Positions 10,301-20,627 are shown, numbered from the stretch's first letter. The stretch is DNA of 64,000 nt from an uncultured Chryseobacterium sp. (GCA_913778505.1 CAJYWD010000011.1:1-64000); one strand, 5' to 3'. Program-made: numbers and translations. Notes: generated from the letters alone by a model not told the origin.

Positions 10301-12474
10301 GTAGGCGTTGCTTTGCTGATATCTGCTGTCAAGCCTGTCGGCTGAGTCAGTACGTAGTACGAAGCTTTGGTGCCTGTAAGTGTACTTGTGGAAGTGACTG
10401 GCTTATCCTGTCCTGCATTGGCATCTGAAAAGTTAGCAGATAGTACGAGTGTAACATTATCACTGTTTACAAATCCACTTGCTGTACCGGTTAACACGGC
10501 TGTAGTATTGCCATCATAGACTTTGTCTGCGACCACAGGATCAGCTATTGTTACAGGTTTTTGTGCTACAGTGATCACCAGAGTCACCTCATCACCTGTT
10601 CCCCCTTCGTTAGTAGCAGACAGGATCACCTCATAATTTCCTGGTGCAACAGTCGGCGTACCAGTAATATCGTGCGTCCCGGAATTGTAAGACAGACCAG
10701 CTGGTAATCCGGTAACAGTAAATGAAGTAGGATTGTTGGATGCTGTTACGGTATAAGTCGTTGCAGCGACACCATAGGTCATAGACCATGTCAATGCGCT
10801 GGTGATCTGCGGCACTGCCACAGATGTGATCTGAAAATTAAAGTCATCCGACACTGCACTCGCATAGTTATTGTCAGCAGCTAATGTAGCAACCGCTTTA
10901 TAAGTGCCAACCGCAGTAGGCCTTGTTGCGCTCTCAGGATAACTGGTAGATCCCACTCCTGTATAACGGAACGTTACAGCACCAGAAGAACCTGTGTGAT
11001 CATAAGTCGTTGGTCCGTGCTCACTGCCGTTGTAGGCATAGGAAGCTGCTCCTGTGACTGTAATTGTAGATGCTGCTCTGTTAATTGTGAATGAGTACGG
11101 CGAAGAGCTGGCCGAACTGTAGTTTCCAGCTGCTGCTACTGTAGCAACCATTTGGTAAGCCCCTGCATTGCTTGGCCTCGTAGCATTCGGGCCAAATGTC
11201 GTATCACCATTTTCCGTACCGGAATAGCTATAGGTGTAGCTGCTTCCTGTACCGGTATTAGTTGCAGATGCCGGTCCTTGCGGAGTACCATTGTAGGTGT
11301 ATGTTGTTGTTCCTGTAGCAGTAACAGTTGGCGTCGCCGGAACAGTGGTAACACTTACAGTCGTAGTAGCATTATTGTAGTTGGATGTATCCGTAGGGGT
11401 AAAAGTCACGCCATAGCTGGCAGTACCGGCATTTGGGGCTGTAGATGGCGTTGTAAATGCAAACGTTCCAGGAACACTTGCTGTAAATCCACTGATTGTG
11501 GAGGAAGCTAATGATTGGCCGAAAGTTATGTTTGAAGCCACACCTGTTCCTGAGATTGTAGGAGTTGCTTTACTAACAACATTGCCTGAAGCAGAAGTTA
11601 CAATATTAGCATTAGAAGAAGCTCCTCCTCCGGAAAGTACAGCTGCCACATTATTATTATAAGTACCTGCTGCCTTGGTATTTGAAAAACGAAGCCAAAT
11701 ATTATTTGAACCGCTTGCTACCGATATTGCTGAAGCTGTGAAACCACTTGTAGCATTCGTGGACGAAACTTCAAAGCCAGTATTCGGCGTCACTGTTATA
11801 TTTCCTGTGAGATTACTTCCTCCTGCAGATGATACGACACCTGTTGCCGATGCATTACCATAAGTGGCCGTAATTGACGAACCAAGAGTAGATGCATTAA
11901 GCGTTGGGGATGTGGAATAAGTTATCGTTATATTATTATTAATTGCTGTACCAGAAGTTCCTCCGCTAGTAAGATAAATCTTAAAAAATTTATTTCCTCC
12001 GGTAACAGCCCAAGAAACAGACGAAACAGCTGTTGAACCTGTACCAGCAGCTACACCTCCACTTGTTCCAGTTTGCTCAGAATTTCCTGTAAGTAAAAAC
12101 ACTTTATTAGGGACCAATGTCGCACTACTATTAGTAATTGTTATATTAGTAATTCCTCCCGGAAGAGCAGATGTATTTGCAAGGTAAAATGCAGCAGACG
12201 TATTCCCTCTCATCTGTCTAGTACTCGGATTCCAGTTATTGATTATCCAGCTAATAGCAGGAGAAGTAGTATTAAAAGCTGTTTCAGTACCAACATAACC
12301 ATTGGTATTATTTCCTGTTGTAGCAGCATTTGGAACAAGGGTTATAGTTGCTTGCCCCCAAACCTTCCCACATACTAGCAGAAAGACTACAGGTACAAGA
12401 AAACTTTTCTTAAACTGTAACAGACCTCCTATTTTCTTTGCAAGAATGTAATCAGTTAGTAATTTTATTTTCAT
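7324..12474 (-). CDS. Very large T9SS type A sorting domain-containing protein with MBG/YDG-type repeats and an FN3-like domain
   Basis: 1716-aa ORF; 'TYTYNGTPQGP', 'VYDGNTTAVLTGTASGFVNSDNVTL' MBG/YDG-like repeats; C-terminus 'GVYIIKAENSGDVKTKKIIK'. Confidence 0.9.
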   Translation of the reverse strand: MKIKLLTDYILAKKIGGLLQFKKSFLVPVVFLLVCGKVWGQATITLVPNAATTGNNTNGYVGTETAFNTTSPAISWIINNWNPSTRQMRGNTSAAFYLANTSALPGGITNITITNSSATLVPNKVFLLTGNSEQTGTSGGVAAGTGSTAVSSVSWAVTGGNKFFKIYLTSGGTSGTAINNNITITYSTSPTLNASTLGSSITATYGNASATGVVSSAGGSNLTGNITVTPNTGFEVSSTNATSGFTASAISVASGSNNIWLRFSNTKAAGTYNNNVAAVLSGGGASSNANIVTSASGNVVSKATPTISGTGVASNITFGQSLASSTISGFTASVPGTFAFTTPSTAPNAGTASYGVTFTPTDTSNYNNATTTVSVTTVPATPTVTATGTTTYTYNGTPQGPASATNTGTGSSYTYSYSGTENGDTTFGPNATRPSNAGAYQMVATVAAAGNYSSASSSPYSFTINRAASTITVTGAASYAYNGSEHGPTTYDHTGSSGAVTFRYTGVGSTSYPESATRPTAVGTYKAVATLAADNNYASAVSDDFNFQITSVAVPQITSALTWSMTYGVAATTYTVTASNNPTSFTVTGLPAGLSYNSGTHDITGTPTVAPGNYEVILSATNEGGTGDEVTLVITVAQKPVTIADPVVADKVYDGNTTAVLTGTASGFVNSDNVTLVLSANFSDANAGQDKPVTSTSTLTGTKASYYVLTQPTGLTADISKATPTVVVTGGNTFTFSGLAQGPETATVTPSDAGTVSYSYTGTENEGAIYGPSSSRPSNAGSYNVVATVAATANYNAASSSAYLFTIGKANQALEGFGADIVKLSSDVPFNLPSPVTSTGGQTVTYTITNTPNAGVATISVNTVTIKGIGTTGITAHADGNNNFNAYDDAIDLTVNFNTAGVPVAAAATNILGTGFIANWSSIFGATSYELDVYTKNVTSTPVSTDVSRAFNSYGFENAETFPEGVIATGQLSFTTETNQSGSDPAYYNTGSGIRLYGNTSNGNGNTFTLNISGGVTVTGIEFERGTGSQTATYSYFVDGATSAAGTGSFTNGTGTTAITGITAVSNFKIRNTSTGGNSAARLSAIKVYYTYNGTSTSKVLIPGSPFTIPAQDPQPSNYTRLFDNLDRNTQYYYVVRAINGGAETGDSNEIAVKTTNAVVWNGTAWSNNNEGPDATIDAEIIEPYTSPEGFQTKNLTITGLGSLNIQSQQDVTVNGNITLPSDNKIIIENDGNLIQTAAGADTNPTNFEITAKRIASLPKQGYTYWSSPLSGQNLYSFSDGYNSANGGTGTGTPWNRFYVYNEANDYFVTNIPGEITLNSSSTFQTGRGYAIRGMEKFGDAFYANEFAFNGKINNGQLFSQPLKNSCAEENTCDKGYNLIGNPYPSSLDFDALYAANSGRMFATAYFWTNSDVEVLQQTGSNYEGNNYAVYNLSGGTGPVDPDPESAAALIPTGKIKLGQGFIVKAKVAGKGQPVEFNNSMRVGYSADAEFYSKKKNEDRNRFWLTMTSPDHIANTILLAYTPEATNDFEMNYDGEYLVIGSDAFYSTLGSRKLAIQGRAAFTDTDQVALGNIYSKNGFYKISIRDKEGVFNAGQVIYLKDKLLNKTVNLSQEDYSFTVTKGTDETRFEVVYKQAVLGTDHVTKSDFQVYRDGGAYVVSSSKKLGRVEIYDTAGRLMKTVNVNGTNVRIDTSAFVNGVYIIKAENSGDVKTKKIIK

Positions 12475-12701
12475 AACGATTTATTTACCATGTATAATAT
12501 CGCACAAAAATAATTATTAATTAATTATCATGAAAGAATTATTTTTATTTTTATCAAATATGTAAAATATTAAACAAATGATTTAGTTTTAACAGTAATG
12601 GGGTTCAAAATCACTGTAGAGATTACAAAACATCCTGCTTCTTACTCAAAAAATTACACCTTGGAAGAAATGAAAAAATTACGTTAACATCTGATAAAAT
12701 A

Positions 12702-12733
12702 AGGGCCTTCTTTAAAAGTAAAGAAAGCCCTGT
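12702..12733 (-). terminator. Putative terminator downstream of the 1605-aa T9SS gene
   Basis: agggCcttcttta-aaag-taaagaaAgccct inverted repeat just after the minus-strand stop. Confidence 0.55.
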
Positions 12734-12754
12734 ATGAAATGTTTTAAATTAGAT

Positions 12755-15700
12755 CTAACGTATCAGTTTGACTGTTTTTACGGAATTGCCGTCACTGATT
12801 CTTATCCAATAGACACCGCTGCTCCAGGAGGAAATATCAATTCTTAGAGCGTTTTCCCCGGTATCAAAAGTCTCCATAATCCTGCCTGATGCATCGAAAA
12901 TTGCTACGTTACCCAATGGTTTTTTAGAACGCAAAATCTGGAAATCACCATCGCGGTAGGTGACCACTTCATCACTTTTGGTTTCATTGGCAGAAAGCAC
13001 TTCCTCGGGTTTATATACGATCCTGAAGCGTGTGGCATCCGTACCTTTAGCAGCATAAAATGTATAGCCGGACTGGCTGAGATCCGTACTTTTATTTAGC
13101 AAATTATCCCTCAAAATAACCGCTTGCCCATTACCGAAAACACCTCTGGGATCTGACATGCTGATGGTATGCATGCCATCCTGTGAGAAAACTGCTCCCA
13201 ATGCGACTTCATCTTCAGGATCGAATGCCGCACGTCCCTGGATCGCAAGTTTCCTGACACCCAGAACCGAATAAAAGGAATCCGAACCCACCACCATCAG
13301 TTCACTGTCGAAATCCATTTCGTAGCCGTTGGTAGCCTGCGGAAGATAGCCTAGAAGCAAAGTATTGGTTATATGAGCAGGTGATGTCAGTTTCAGCCAA
13401 TATTTATCGCCGCCAGATTGTTGCCTGTTGTTGAAGAAAATGCCGTTATTATCCGTCCGCATTTCATTGGTGAAATTCAAGGGCTGATTATGACTTCCGG
13501 GCTTGGCTTTGACAATAAAAGCCTGTCCAACTTTGACAATATGGGTTGGCGTAGCTGCGGAGGAAGCCGGCTGATCCGGATCACCATCGATTTGCGTGGC
13601 AGGATTTCCACCGGTCAGGTTATAGACCGCATAATTATTACCCTCGTAACCACTGCCCTGCTGCTGCGTGACGGTGAGATCATTATTGGTCCAGAAATAG
13701 GCTGTAGCGTAGATTCTACCGGAATTCTGCGTGTACAATGCATCAAAATCCAGATTAGAAGGATATGGATTTCCCACCAGGTTGTAGCCATGTTCCTCGT
13801 CCGTATGTTTAAGATTCACGAAGGATATATTGCCATTATTGGGAACGCCGGAAAAACTGAACTCGTGAGACAACACAGGCATCGTTGCGCCAAAATCGTC
13901 CATTCCGCGGATGGCATAACCTTTCCCTGATTCAAAAACAGACAGATCGTTCAGCAGAAAAGCGCCTGTATTTTTGAAAAGATCAGCAGACTCATCATAC
14001 ACAAAAAATCGATTTTTAGGCGTGCCGCCACTTTGCCCACCGTTGCTGAAGGCATATAAATTCTGACCTGCGACGGGAGCACTCCAGAAATTGTAACCCA
14101 TCTTTGGTAATCTTGCCATACGTTTCACCGTCATACTATTAGCCTGGAAAGCATTTTCTGCAAAAGGATCACGCTGTGTCAGATTAGAATCACTGGCAAG
14201 AATAACAGAACCATTATTCACAATTTTCCCCTGGATCACAACATTGACAGACGTGGTAGTTTGTGTGGAAGAATCTGTGACACCAATCCTTAAGCTTTTC
14301 CCCGAGTTGATCTCACATTCGCAGGCCTCCAGCTGGCTATAGGTTGTATTGCCAATGACATAAGGCAGCGTAAGATCACCGTTAATAATAGCCTTTTGCG
14401 AGGACGTAGGCGGCAGGCCATCACCAGACCACACGCTACCGTTCCAGGTCTTTTCGGAAACTCCTACCACCTGTTTAGCACTGAGTGTAACGTTGTCAAT
14501 TCCCCAGATCTCATTGTTGTCATTATTCAGCGCAGAAATTTTAATCGTGAGATTACTGACGCTTGGCAATCCCGCGAGCCTTACTGTACTAATCCCGGAA
14601 TCACCAGTTTGTGAAGGAAATTCAGTGAGGGTATTATTTAAAGTTTTTGACGCTATTCCTGTTGCACCATAACTCCAGCGCATGTTTGCTGCACTACCTT
14701 TTACCGACAGCTCATCCACGTAATTGATACCATCGGTGCTCACAGAAACCTTAACATAATCCGTCGCATCTGCCCCATTTCCGGTCGAGCCGGAGAAAGA
14801 GCCTAATCTGAATGCTAATTCTATATCCTTATAGCCTGATGTATTGATATTAAGATTTATCACTCCGCTACCGCCAGCGACTTGAAAACTCTGGGTATCA
14901 AGAAATTTATTAACCGTTTGATTCGATCCACCTACGACGGCAAAGGCAGTACCTCCGGCAATATTGCCACCAGAATTGGTAAATGTCCACACTGGCGATG
15001 CTGGCACAGGCTCGAAATCTTGTGCGGCAATCACTGAAAGTGGACCAAGCGCACCAGCTGCACACGCCACAAAATCCACTGCATTGCCCTGAACCGCAAA
15101 GGTGAAAGGATTCTCGTTATCGGTTGCGTCATTATTGGTAATACTGACGACGGCATTTTTAATGCCCGCAGACGTAGGACCAAAGGTCACAACAATATTG
15201 CCGGTAGCTCCCGAAGCGATGGTAGATGATGACGGCGAAATACTGAACTGCGATGCATCTGTGCCTGAAAGGCTGACTGAAGACAGCATGAGATCTGCAT
15301 TACCGCTGTTGCTCACCACAAAAACTTTTGAAACCGTTGAGGGATTGGCTGTATTGACGTTGGCATTGCCAATCAAGGTATTATTGGCAGCGCTGACCGA
15401 AGTACTGCCGCTGGAAATATTCACACCGTTACCACTTACTCCAATCTCAGGATTTCTGCCTACTCCAAGCAATGCAAACGTATACACCGGATCTGTGAGA
15501 TCCGAACTGGCTATGGAAAGCATGGCCGTTCTGTCGCCCGCAGACAGCGGTCTGAATGTAACAGTGAAATCCTGATAAGTACCGCTCGCAATTGTATAGG
15601 GTGCAGAGGCCGTGACCAGAAAATCATTCTGATTATCCACGCTGATGGAAGACACCGTCAAGGCTAATCCTCCAATATTCTGCAGACGAAACTGCTTGGA

Positions 15701-17506
15701 TTGTGAAGTTCCAATATTTTGAGAGGCAAATTCCGTATTATTGAGCGTACTTGGCGTACTATTGCCATTGCTGATGATATAAGACGTTGCTCCGTTCGTA
15801 AAAATGCCTCGCACCACCAACTCTGCACTGGGCTCAGTTACCTCTCCATTGAGGTCAGCAGTTTTTGTGATGGCATTCAGGGACGCTACAAGCAAGTCGT
15901 CGGTTGAAGACAAACTGTAATGACCTTGTGGCAAACCAGCTTTCAGCCTGATGTAGATCGTGGTTGCAGGAACAGCGTTCGAAGCATTATTATTTAAGCT
16001 AATCGACGAATATGTATTGGGAGACACCGGCGCATTAAATGCCGCATTGGTCGATATCTCCCAGTAATCCGACGGAACACTGACAGTAACATTCCCCGCA
16101 AGATTGTTTCCGGAGACGGAGACCGATTGGCTGGCAGACGGGCCCTGACCTTGCGGGTAAGTGAACGCGGAAAGTGTTCCGGAAATATTAACAGCAGGTT
16201 TAGCGACATTGACCACAACTTCATTGCTGACTGCTGATCCGCAAGCAAAAGTGCTTTCGCAAACTACATAATAAGTTCCCGCAGCAGGAAAATTTGGAGT
16301 ATATGTCGTTCCTGTCTGCGTTGGACTAAAATTAGAATAAGATCCTCCGGATGCGGTAGCATATTTCCAAACTCTGGCATTGGACGCAGATTGCTCTGTG
16401 ACAGTCAGAAGATTACCATTGACACCTTCCGGCAAATTTTGGGCAGCAGCAGGCGCAATTGAATTTTTGGCCAGGTTGATTACCAGATTTGCTCCATTGT
16501 CAGTACCCGTAACCGGAGGTCCATCACTGATCACTCGGATTTTGTACAAATTTCCTGTCGGAGTATCGGCAGGAATTATTGCTGAAATGCTTAAAGAGCC
16601 ATTAGCACTACTAACCAATGTACCAATGTTCACCGGATTAGCAAAACTGCCTGAGGCGTTGGATAATTGTGCTGTATATGTATTTCCCGAAAAATCTCCA
16701 CTGCTCGTAAATGGGACGGATACGTTACTACCCGAAGCAGAAGTAATACAGAAGGTATTGCTTGCTATTGTGCCGGTGGTGATGGTATTGACTGGAGGAT
16801 TAGCAATCATAGAAAAATCGTCAATAGCCATTCCGTCATCAGCTCCTGTGGCATCCATATCATCCCATCTGATAAAAATCCGTGAGCCGTTAGCAACCGA
16901 TATTCCAGTGATAAGACCTGAAATATTGGAAGACTGAAGTATAGAACCGCTATTAGTACTAGCCTGACTTACATTCTGGTAATCCAATGTATTAAAATCA
17001 GTCCAGCTGCCGCCCCACAGTGTGGATGCATTGGTACTGTATTGGAATATCAGCTTGTCTGATCTGTTAGCACTTCCCACACGCCACGTTTTTCCCGTAT
17101 AGTTTATTTTTAAAGATGTAATAGTAACACCGGTGTTATTTGTAAAATAAAATCCAAATCGTGGACTGAAGCTGCCAGAATAAATACTACCCAAAGATCT
17201 GTCAGATCCGGAGGTGACCCCAAAATTATAAACCGCACCCGAATTGGTGCTCCCATTATTAGGAGCAAGCGCTGTAGCTGCAGAAGTTCCATTAGCAATA
17301 TACCATCCATTGAGTTGCGTAGATCTATTATTGAGATTTCCGCCAGATACCGATGTATTTCCTGTACCGAGGGCATCAAAATTTTGAGAATATACTGTTC
17401 CTATGGATGTGTAAGAATACTGTCCGTAAGAAAGACTGCTGAATAAAAAGATAAGAATAAAGGTAAATAGTGATTTTTGCCAAAGTTGTTGTAATTTTTT
17501 TTCCAT
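12755..17506 (-). CDS. T9SS type A sorting domain-containing protein with choice-of-anchor D-like repeats
   Basis: Start set at MEKKLQQLWQKSLFTFILIFLFSSLSYGQ (signal peptide); the ORF track extends to 17572. 'FASQNIGTSQSKQFRLQNIGGLALTVSSI...' choice-of-anchor D-like repeats; C-terminus 'GVYWIRISDGNSVKTVKLIR'. Confidence 0.88.
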   Translation of the reverse strand: MEKKLQQLWQKSLFTFILIFLFSSLSYGQYSYTSIGTVYSQNFDALGTGNTSVSGGNLNNRSTQLNGWYIANGTSAATALAPNNGSTNSGAVYNFGVTSGSDRSLGSIYSGSFSPRFGFYFTNNTGVTITSLKINYTGKTWRVGSANRSDKLIFQYSTNASTLWGGSWTDFNTLDYQNVSQASTNSGSILQSSNISGLITGISVANGSRIFIRWDDMDATGADDGMAIDDFSMIANPPVNTITTGTIASNTFCITSASGSNVSVPFTSSGDFSGNTYTAQLSNASGSFANPVNIGTLVSSANGSLSISAIIPADTPTGNLYKIRVISDGPPVTGTDNGANLVINLAKNSIAPAAAQNLPEGVNGNLLTVTEQSASNARVWKYATASGGSYSNFSPTQTGTTYTPNFPAAGTYYVVCESTFACGSAVSNEVVVNVAKPAVNISGTLSAFTYPQGQGPSASQSVSVSGNNLAGNVTVSVPSDYWEISTNAAFNAPVSPNTYSSISLNNNASNAVPATTIYIRLKAGLPQGHYSLSSTDDLLVASLNAITKTADLNGEVTEPSAELVVRGIFTNGATSYIISNGNSTPSTLNNTEFASQNIGTSQSKQFRLQNIGGLALTVSSISVDNQNDFLVTASAPYTIASGTYQDFTVTFRPLSAGDRTAMLSIASSDLTDPVYTFALLGVGRNPEIGVSGNGVNISSGSTSVSAANNTLIGNANVNTANPSTVSKVFVVSNSGNADLMLSSVSLSGTDASQFSISPSSSTIASGATGNIVVTFGPTSAGIKNAVVSITNNDATDNENPFTFAVQGNAVDFVACAAGALGPLSVIAAQDFEPVPASPVWTFTNSGGNIAGGTAFAVVGGSNQTVNKFLDTQSFQVAGGSGVINLNINTSGYKDIELAFRLGSFSGSTGNGADATDYVKVSVSTDGINYVDELSVKGSAANMRWSYGATGIASKTLNNTLTEFPSQTGDSGISTVRLAGLPSVSNLTIKISALNNDNNEIWGIDNVTLSAKQVVGVSEKTWNGSVWSGDGLPPTSSQKAIINGDLTLPYVIGNTTYSQLEACECEINSGKSLRIGVTDSSTQTTTSVNVVIQGKIVNNGSVILASDSNLTQRDPFAENAFQANSMTVKRMARLPKMGYNFWSAPVAGQNLYAFSNGGQSGGTPKNRFFVYDESADLFKNTGAFLLNDLSVFESGKGYAIRGMDDFGATMPVLSHEFSFSGVPNNGNISFVNLKHTDEEHGYNLVGNPYPSNLDFDALYTQNSGRIYATAYFWTNNDLTVTQQQGSGYEGNNYAVYNLTGGNPATQIDGDPDQPASSAATPTHIVKVGQAFIVKAKPGSHNQPLNFTNEMRTDNNGIFFNNRQQSGGDKYWLKLTSPAHITNTLLLGYLPQATNGYEMDFDSELMVVGSDSFYSVLGVRKLAIQGRAAFDPEDEVALGAVFSQDGMHTISMSDPRGVFGNGQAVILRDNLLNKSTDLSQSGYTFYAAKGTDATRFRIVYKPEEVLSANETKSDEVVTYRDGDFQILRSKKPLGNVAIFDASGRIMETFDTGENALRIDISSWSSGVYWIRISDGNSVKTVKLIR

Positions 17507-17834
17507 AACATTTGTTTTTCGATAGCAAGCAAATATAAAATCTGCAGGCATGCAATACTGCGGACGCTGCAAGATTTAATAATCATTTAAAAATCAGTTT
17601 GGATTTCATTATTATAGCTTCCTCAGAGTGAAATCCGGTAGGGCATCAACACAGTAAAACGCATTGACTTTACAATCGGTTCATCTTAAGTTAAGAAAAA
17701 AAGGGGTGGCGACTGTAGAACGCCATCGTCAGATTAAACAGCCCGTGGTACGATCAGCCCGTTTTTAAAGAATTCTGAAATTTTTCTGCACTGTTCTGTG
17801 TTTTTATTTTTGATCGCATTAAATTACAAAACAA

Positions 17835-18614
17835 TTATTTAATCACCATCATCTGACTGTACAAATTTTCGAGATGAATGATTTTAGTGAATGGACTTTC
17901 CACCTTTTCCAGTTGTTCTTTCTGATAGATATAGCTGTACCGCGAGGCCATATTGTGCATATTGGAGACCAGCACCAGCCAGCATTCCTTGGCCTTGCTG
18001 TGGTAAAGATGAAATTTGGAATTTTTCTTTTCGATAACCTGCAGGATCTTTTCCGAATGAAGCTCATCAAAAAGGGAAATCTGGTACTCCAAAAACAAAA
18101 GAACGCCTTTCTGGTGCGGCGTTCTTCTTATATTTTTAACAAATTTAGTTCTCTTATGATTGGTAATGGCAGAGGAGATTTCTTTAATCAGCTGCTCCGG
18201 CTGCTGGTAAAAATCATCCTGAAAATAGTCGATGTTCAGATGATAAATGCCATAAAGACTTTTGTATTCTGCCAGTAGATTTTCCACTGTGCGAAAGATG
18301 CGATTGACATAGCTTTCCTTTGTCTTAAGCTCAAAATGGTTGATGATTTCTGAGACTTCTATACCAATCTGTTTGCCCTGATAATTGATGATGAAATCGG
18401 GACTTTCGCAGGTCAGATTTTCAATTTCCATTTCGGGATAGTGCTGGAACAAGGTATGAAGCAGCAGCAGCTCCGTTTTTTTCTGATATTCTTCGCGCTC
18501 GTGCAGTTTGGCATTACCGATGAGGTCGTACCACTTTACCAGATTATCCGATGTGTCAGTTCCGGACGCCATGCAGAGTTCCAGATTTTTGTTGAGGTCT
18601 TCAGAAAAAATCAT
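17835..18614 (-). CDS. Hypothetical protein with a possible PD-(D/E)XK nuclease-like core
   Basis: 259-aa ORF; 'ESPDFIINYQGKQIGIEVSEI' resembles PD-x(n)-E-x-S/K. Confidence 0.7.
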   Translation of the reverse strand: MIFSEDLNKNLELCMASGTDTSDNLVKWYDLIGNAKLHEREEYQKKTELLLLHTLFQHYPEMEIENLTCESPDFIINYQGKQIGIEVSEIINHFELKTKESYVNRIFRTVENLLAEYKSLYGIYHLNIDYFQDDFYQQPEQLIKEISSAITNHKRTKFVKNIRRTPHQKGVLLFLEYQISLFDELHSEKILQVIEKKNSKFHLYHSKAKECWLVLVSNMHNMASRYSYIYQKEQLEKVESPFTKIIHLENLYSQMMVIK

Positions 18615-18880
18615 AACATTTTCTTTAGAATTAAACCTGATTTAAAATTAATAAATTATTGATTACAAAATAATTATGTGAAGTAAAATTAATATTGTAC
18701 GCAGAACAGGGCGGGAACAGAGAAGTTACATCGTGCCTGTTGCGGATTTGACGTGTTCATTTTATTTTCATAAGAGTCCGGACCGAATGGTTTGTGTTTT
18801 GTTTAGCATTGAAACTCCTATTTCAACACATTGTAACTCAAGGTCAGCAGCTTCTTCACCCATCACAAAAAAGTAATTAT

Positions 18881-18888
18881 TATATTTG
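18881..18888 (+). promoter_or_regulatory. Bacteroidetes -7 element TATATTTG upstream of glucan phosphorylase
   Basis: Exact TAnnTTTG match 35 bp before the ATG; no clear -33 TTTG. Confidence 0.45.
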
Positions 18889-18922
18889 CAAGCTTATAGA
18901 CAGACCTTAAACATAAAGAACT

Positions 18923-20575
18923 ATGGATTTTAAAAACTTCAAGATGCCTTACAGCATCAATCCAAATTACTCTAAAAGAACAGCATACTTCTCTATGGAA
19001 TTTGCCATAGACCAGGCACTGAAGATCTACAGTGGCGGACTGGGATTCCTCGCTGGCTCGCACATGAGAAGCGCTTATAACCTTAAACAGGACTTTGTAG
19101 GCATCGGGATTTTATGGAAATATGGCTATTATGACCAAAGCAGAAATGCAGACCAGACGCTCAATCCTATCTGGACAAAAAAAATGTACAGCTTTCTGGA
19201 AGATACGGGCATCAAATTCCAGATAGAAATCCATAATGCTCCGGTCTGGGTCAAGGTCTGGTATCTTGCACCAGAAACCTTCAAAACATGCCCGATGTTT
19301 TTCCTGAGCACCGACGTTCCGGAAAACGATCATATCTCCAAAACCATTTGTCATAAACTTTACGACGCTAACGAATCTACAAAACTCGCACAATACATTC
19401 TTCTGGGAAAAGGTGGTGCCAAGCTTCTGGATGAGATGAATTTTGAGAGAGACATCTATCACCTCAATGAAGCGCACGGATTGCCTGCAGCCTTTTATCT
19501 TCTAAGAAAATATGGTGGAGATCTTGCCAAAGTGAAAGAAAAACTGGTTTTTACCACACACACACCGGAAGAAGCCGGAAACGAAAAGCACAACATCCAT
19601 CTTTGTCACGATATGTCCTACTTCTGCGGACTGAATATTGACGAAGTCAAAAAAATTGAAGGTGTAGAGGACGACCGTTTTAATCACTCGCTCTGCGCCC
19701 TGAGAATGTCCAGGATTTCAAATGCCGTATCGCAGCTTCATGGCGAAGTCTCCCGCGATATGTGGAGCAAATATCCGGGCATCTGCGAAATCAAATCCAT
19801 CACCAACGCACAGGAATTTAAATACTGGGCCGATAAACCCCTTTACGACGCCAAGGATGAAAGTGACGATGCGCTCTTCGATTACCGGAAAAAACATTTG
19901 AAGAATAGAATGTTTAAGCTGGTGGCAGACCAGACAGGGAAATTGTTCGATCCTAATGTGCTCACCATAGTCTGGGCAAGGCGTTTCGCAGGTTACAAAA
20001 GAGCAGATCTACTTCTGGCCGATAAGGAACGTTTCCGCAAAATGCTTGAAAACAGCGAACATCCCGTGCAGATTATCTGGGCAGGAAAGCCTTATCCAAT
20101 GGACTACAATGCCATTTCGACTTTCAATAATCTGGTGGAGGAAAGCAAGCATCATAAAAATATGGCAGTGCTTACAGGCTATGAATTGTCTCTAAGCAAA
20201 TCCCTGAAACAAGGCTCTGACATCTGGCTGAACAATCCGCGTGTGCCGAGAGAAGCGTCCGGAACCAGCGGAATGACTGCCGCAATGAACGGCTCTGTTA
20301 ATCTTTCTACAGACGATGGATGGATTCCTGAGTTTGCCAGAACAGGCGAAAATTCATTCGTGGTGCCAAAAGCCGACTATAACAATTGGCCGCCTCTGGA
20401 ACAGGACAACTTTGATCTGAAAAACTTATACGAAATTCTGGAAAACGAAATCATTCCTACGTACTACGACCACCCGAACAAGTGGCGCAAAATCGTACAG
20501 ACGGCAATGGATGATGTAAAGATCCAGTTCGGCAGCGATAGAATGGCGGATGAATATTATAAACTGCTGTACTAA
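18923..20575 (+). CDS. glgP: Alpha-glucan family phosphorylase (GT35, short form)
   Basis: 'FSMEFAIDQALKIYSGGLGFLAGSH', 'VWARRFAGYKRADLLL', 'PREASGTSGMTAAMNGSVNLSTDDGW'. Confidence 0.93.
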   Translation: MDFKNFKMPYSINPNYSKRTAYFSMEFAIDQALKIYSGGLGFLAGSHMRSAYNLKQDFVGIGILWKYGYYDQSRNADQTLNPIWTKKMYSFLEDTGIKFQIEIHNAPVWVKVWYLAPETFKTCPMFFLSTDVPENDHISKTICHKLYDANESTKLAQYILLGKGGAKLLDEMNFERDIYHLNEAHGLPAAFYLLRKYGGDLAKVKEKLVFTTHTPEEAGNEKHNIHLCHDMSYFCGLNIDEVKKIEGVEDDRFNHSLCALRMSRISNAVSQLHGEVSRDMWSKYPGICEIKSITNAQEFKYWADKPLYDAKDESDDALFDYRKKHLKNRMFKLVADQTGKLFDPNVLTIVWARRFAGYKRADLLLADKERFRKMLENSEHPVQIIWAGKPYPMDYNAISTFNNLVEESKHHKNMAVLTGYELSLSKSLKQGSDIWLNNPRVPREASGTSGMTAAMNGSVNLSTDDGWIPEFARTGENSFVVPKADYNNWPPLEQDNFDLKNLYEILENEIIPTYYDHPNKWRKIVQTAMDDVKIQFGSDRMADEYYKLLY

Positions 20576-20600
20576 TTACCAATGACCAAAAAAACTTGAG

Positions 20601-20627
20601 CCTTCCGGATATCCGGAAGGTTTTTTT
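20601..20627 (+). terminator. Rho-independent terminator after glgP
   Basis: CCTTCCGGATATCCGGAAGG perfect palindrome followed by TTTTTTT. Confidence 0.9.

Noticed and set aside
13418-16937. Several plus-strand ORFs (170, 157, 185 aa) opposite the third T9SS gene
   Set aside because: Shadow ORFs favoured by repetitive Ser/Thr/Asn/Gly codons on the real strand.
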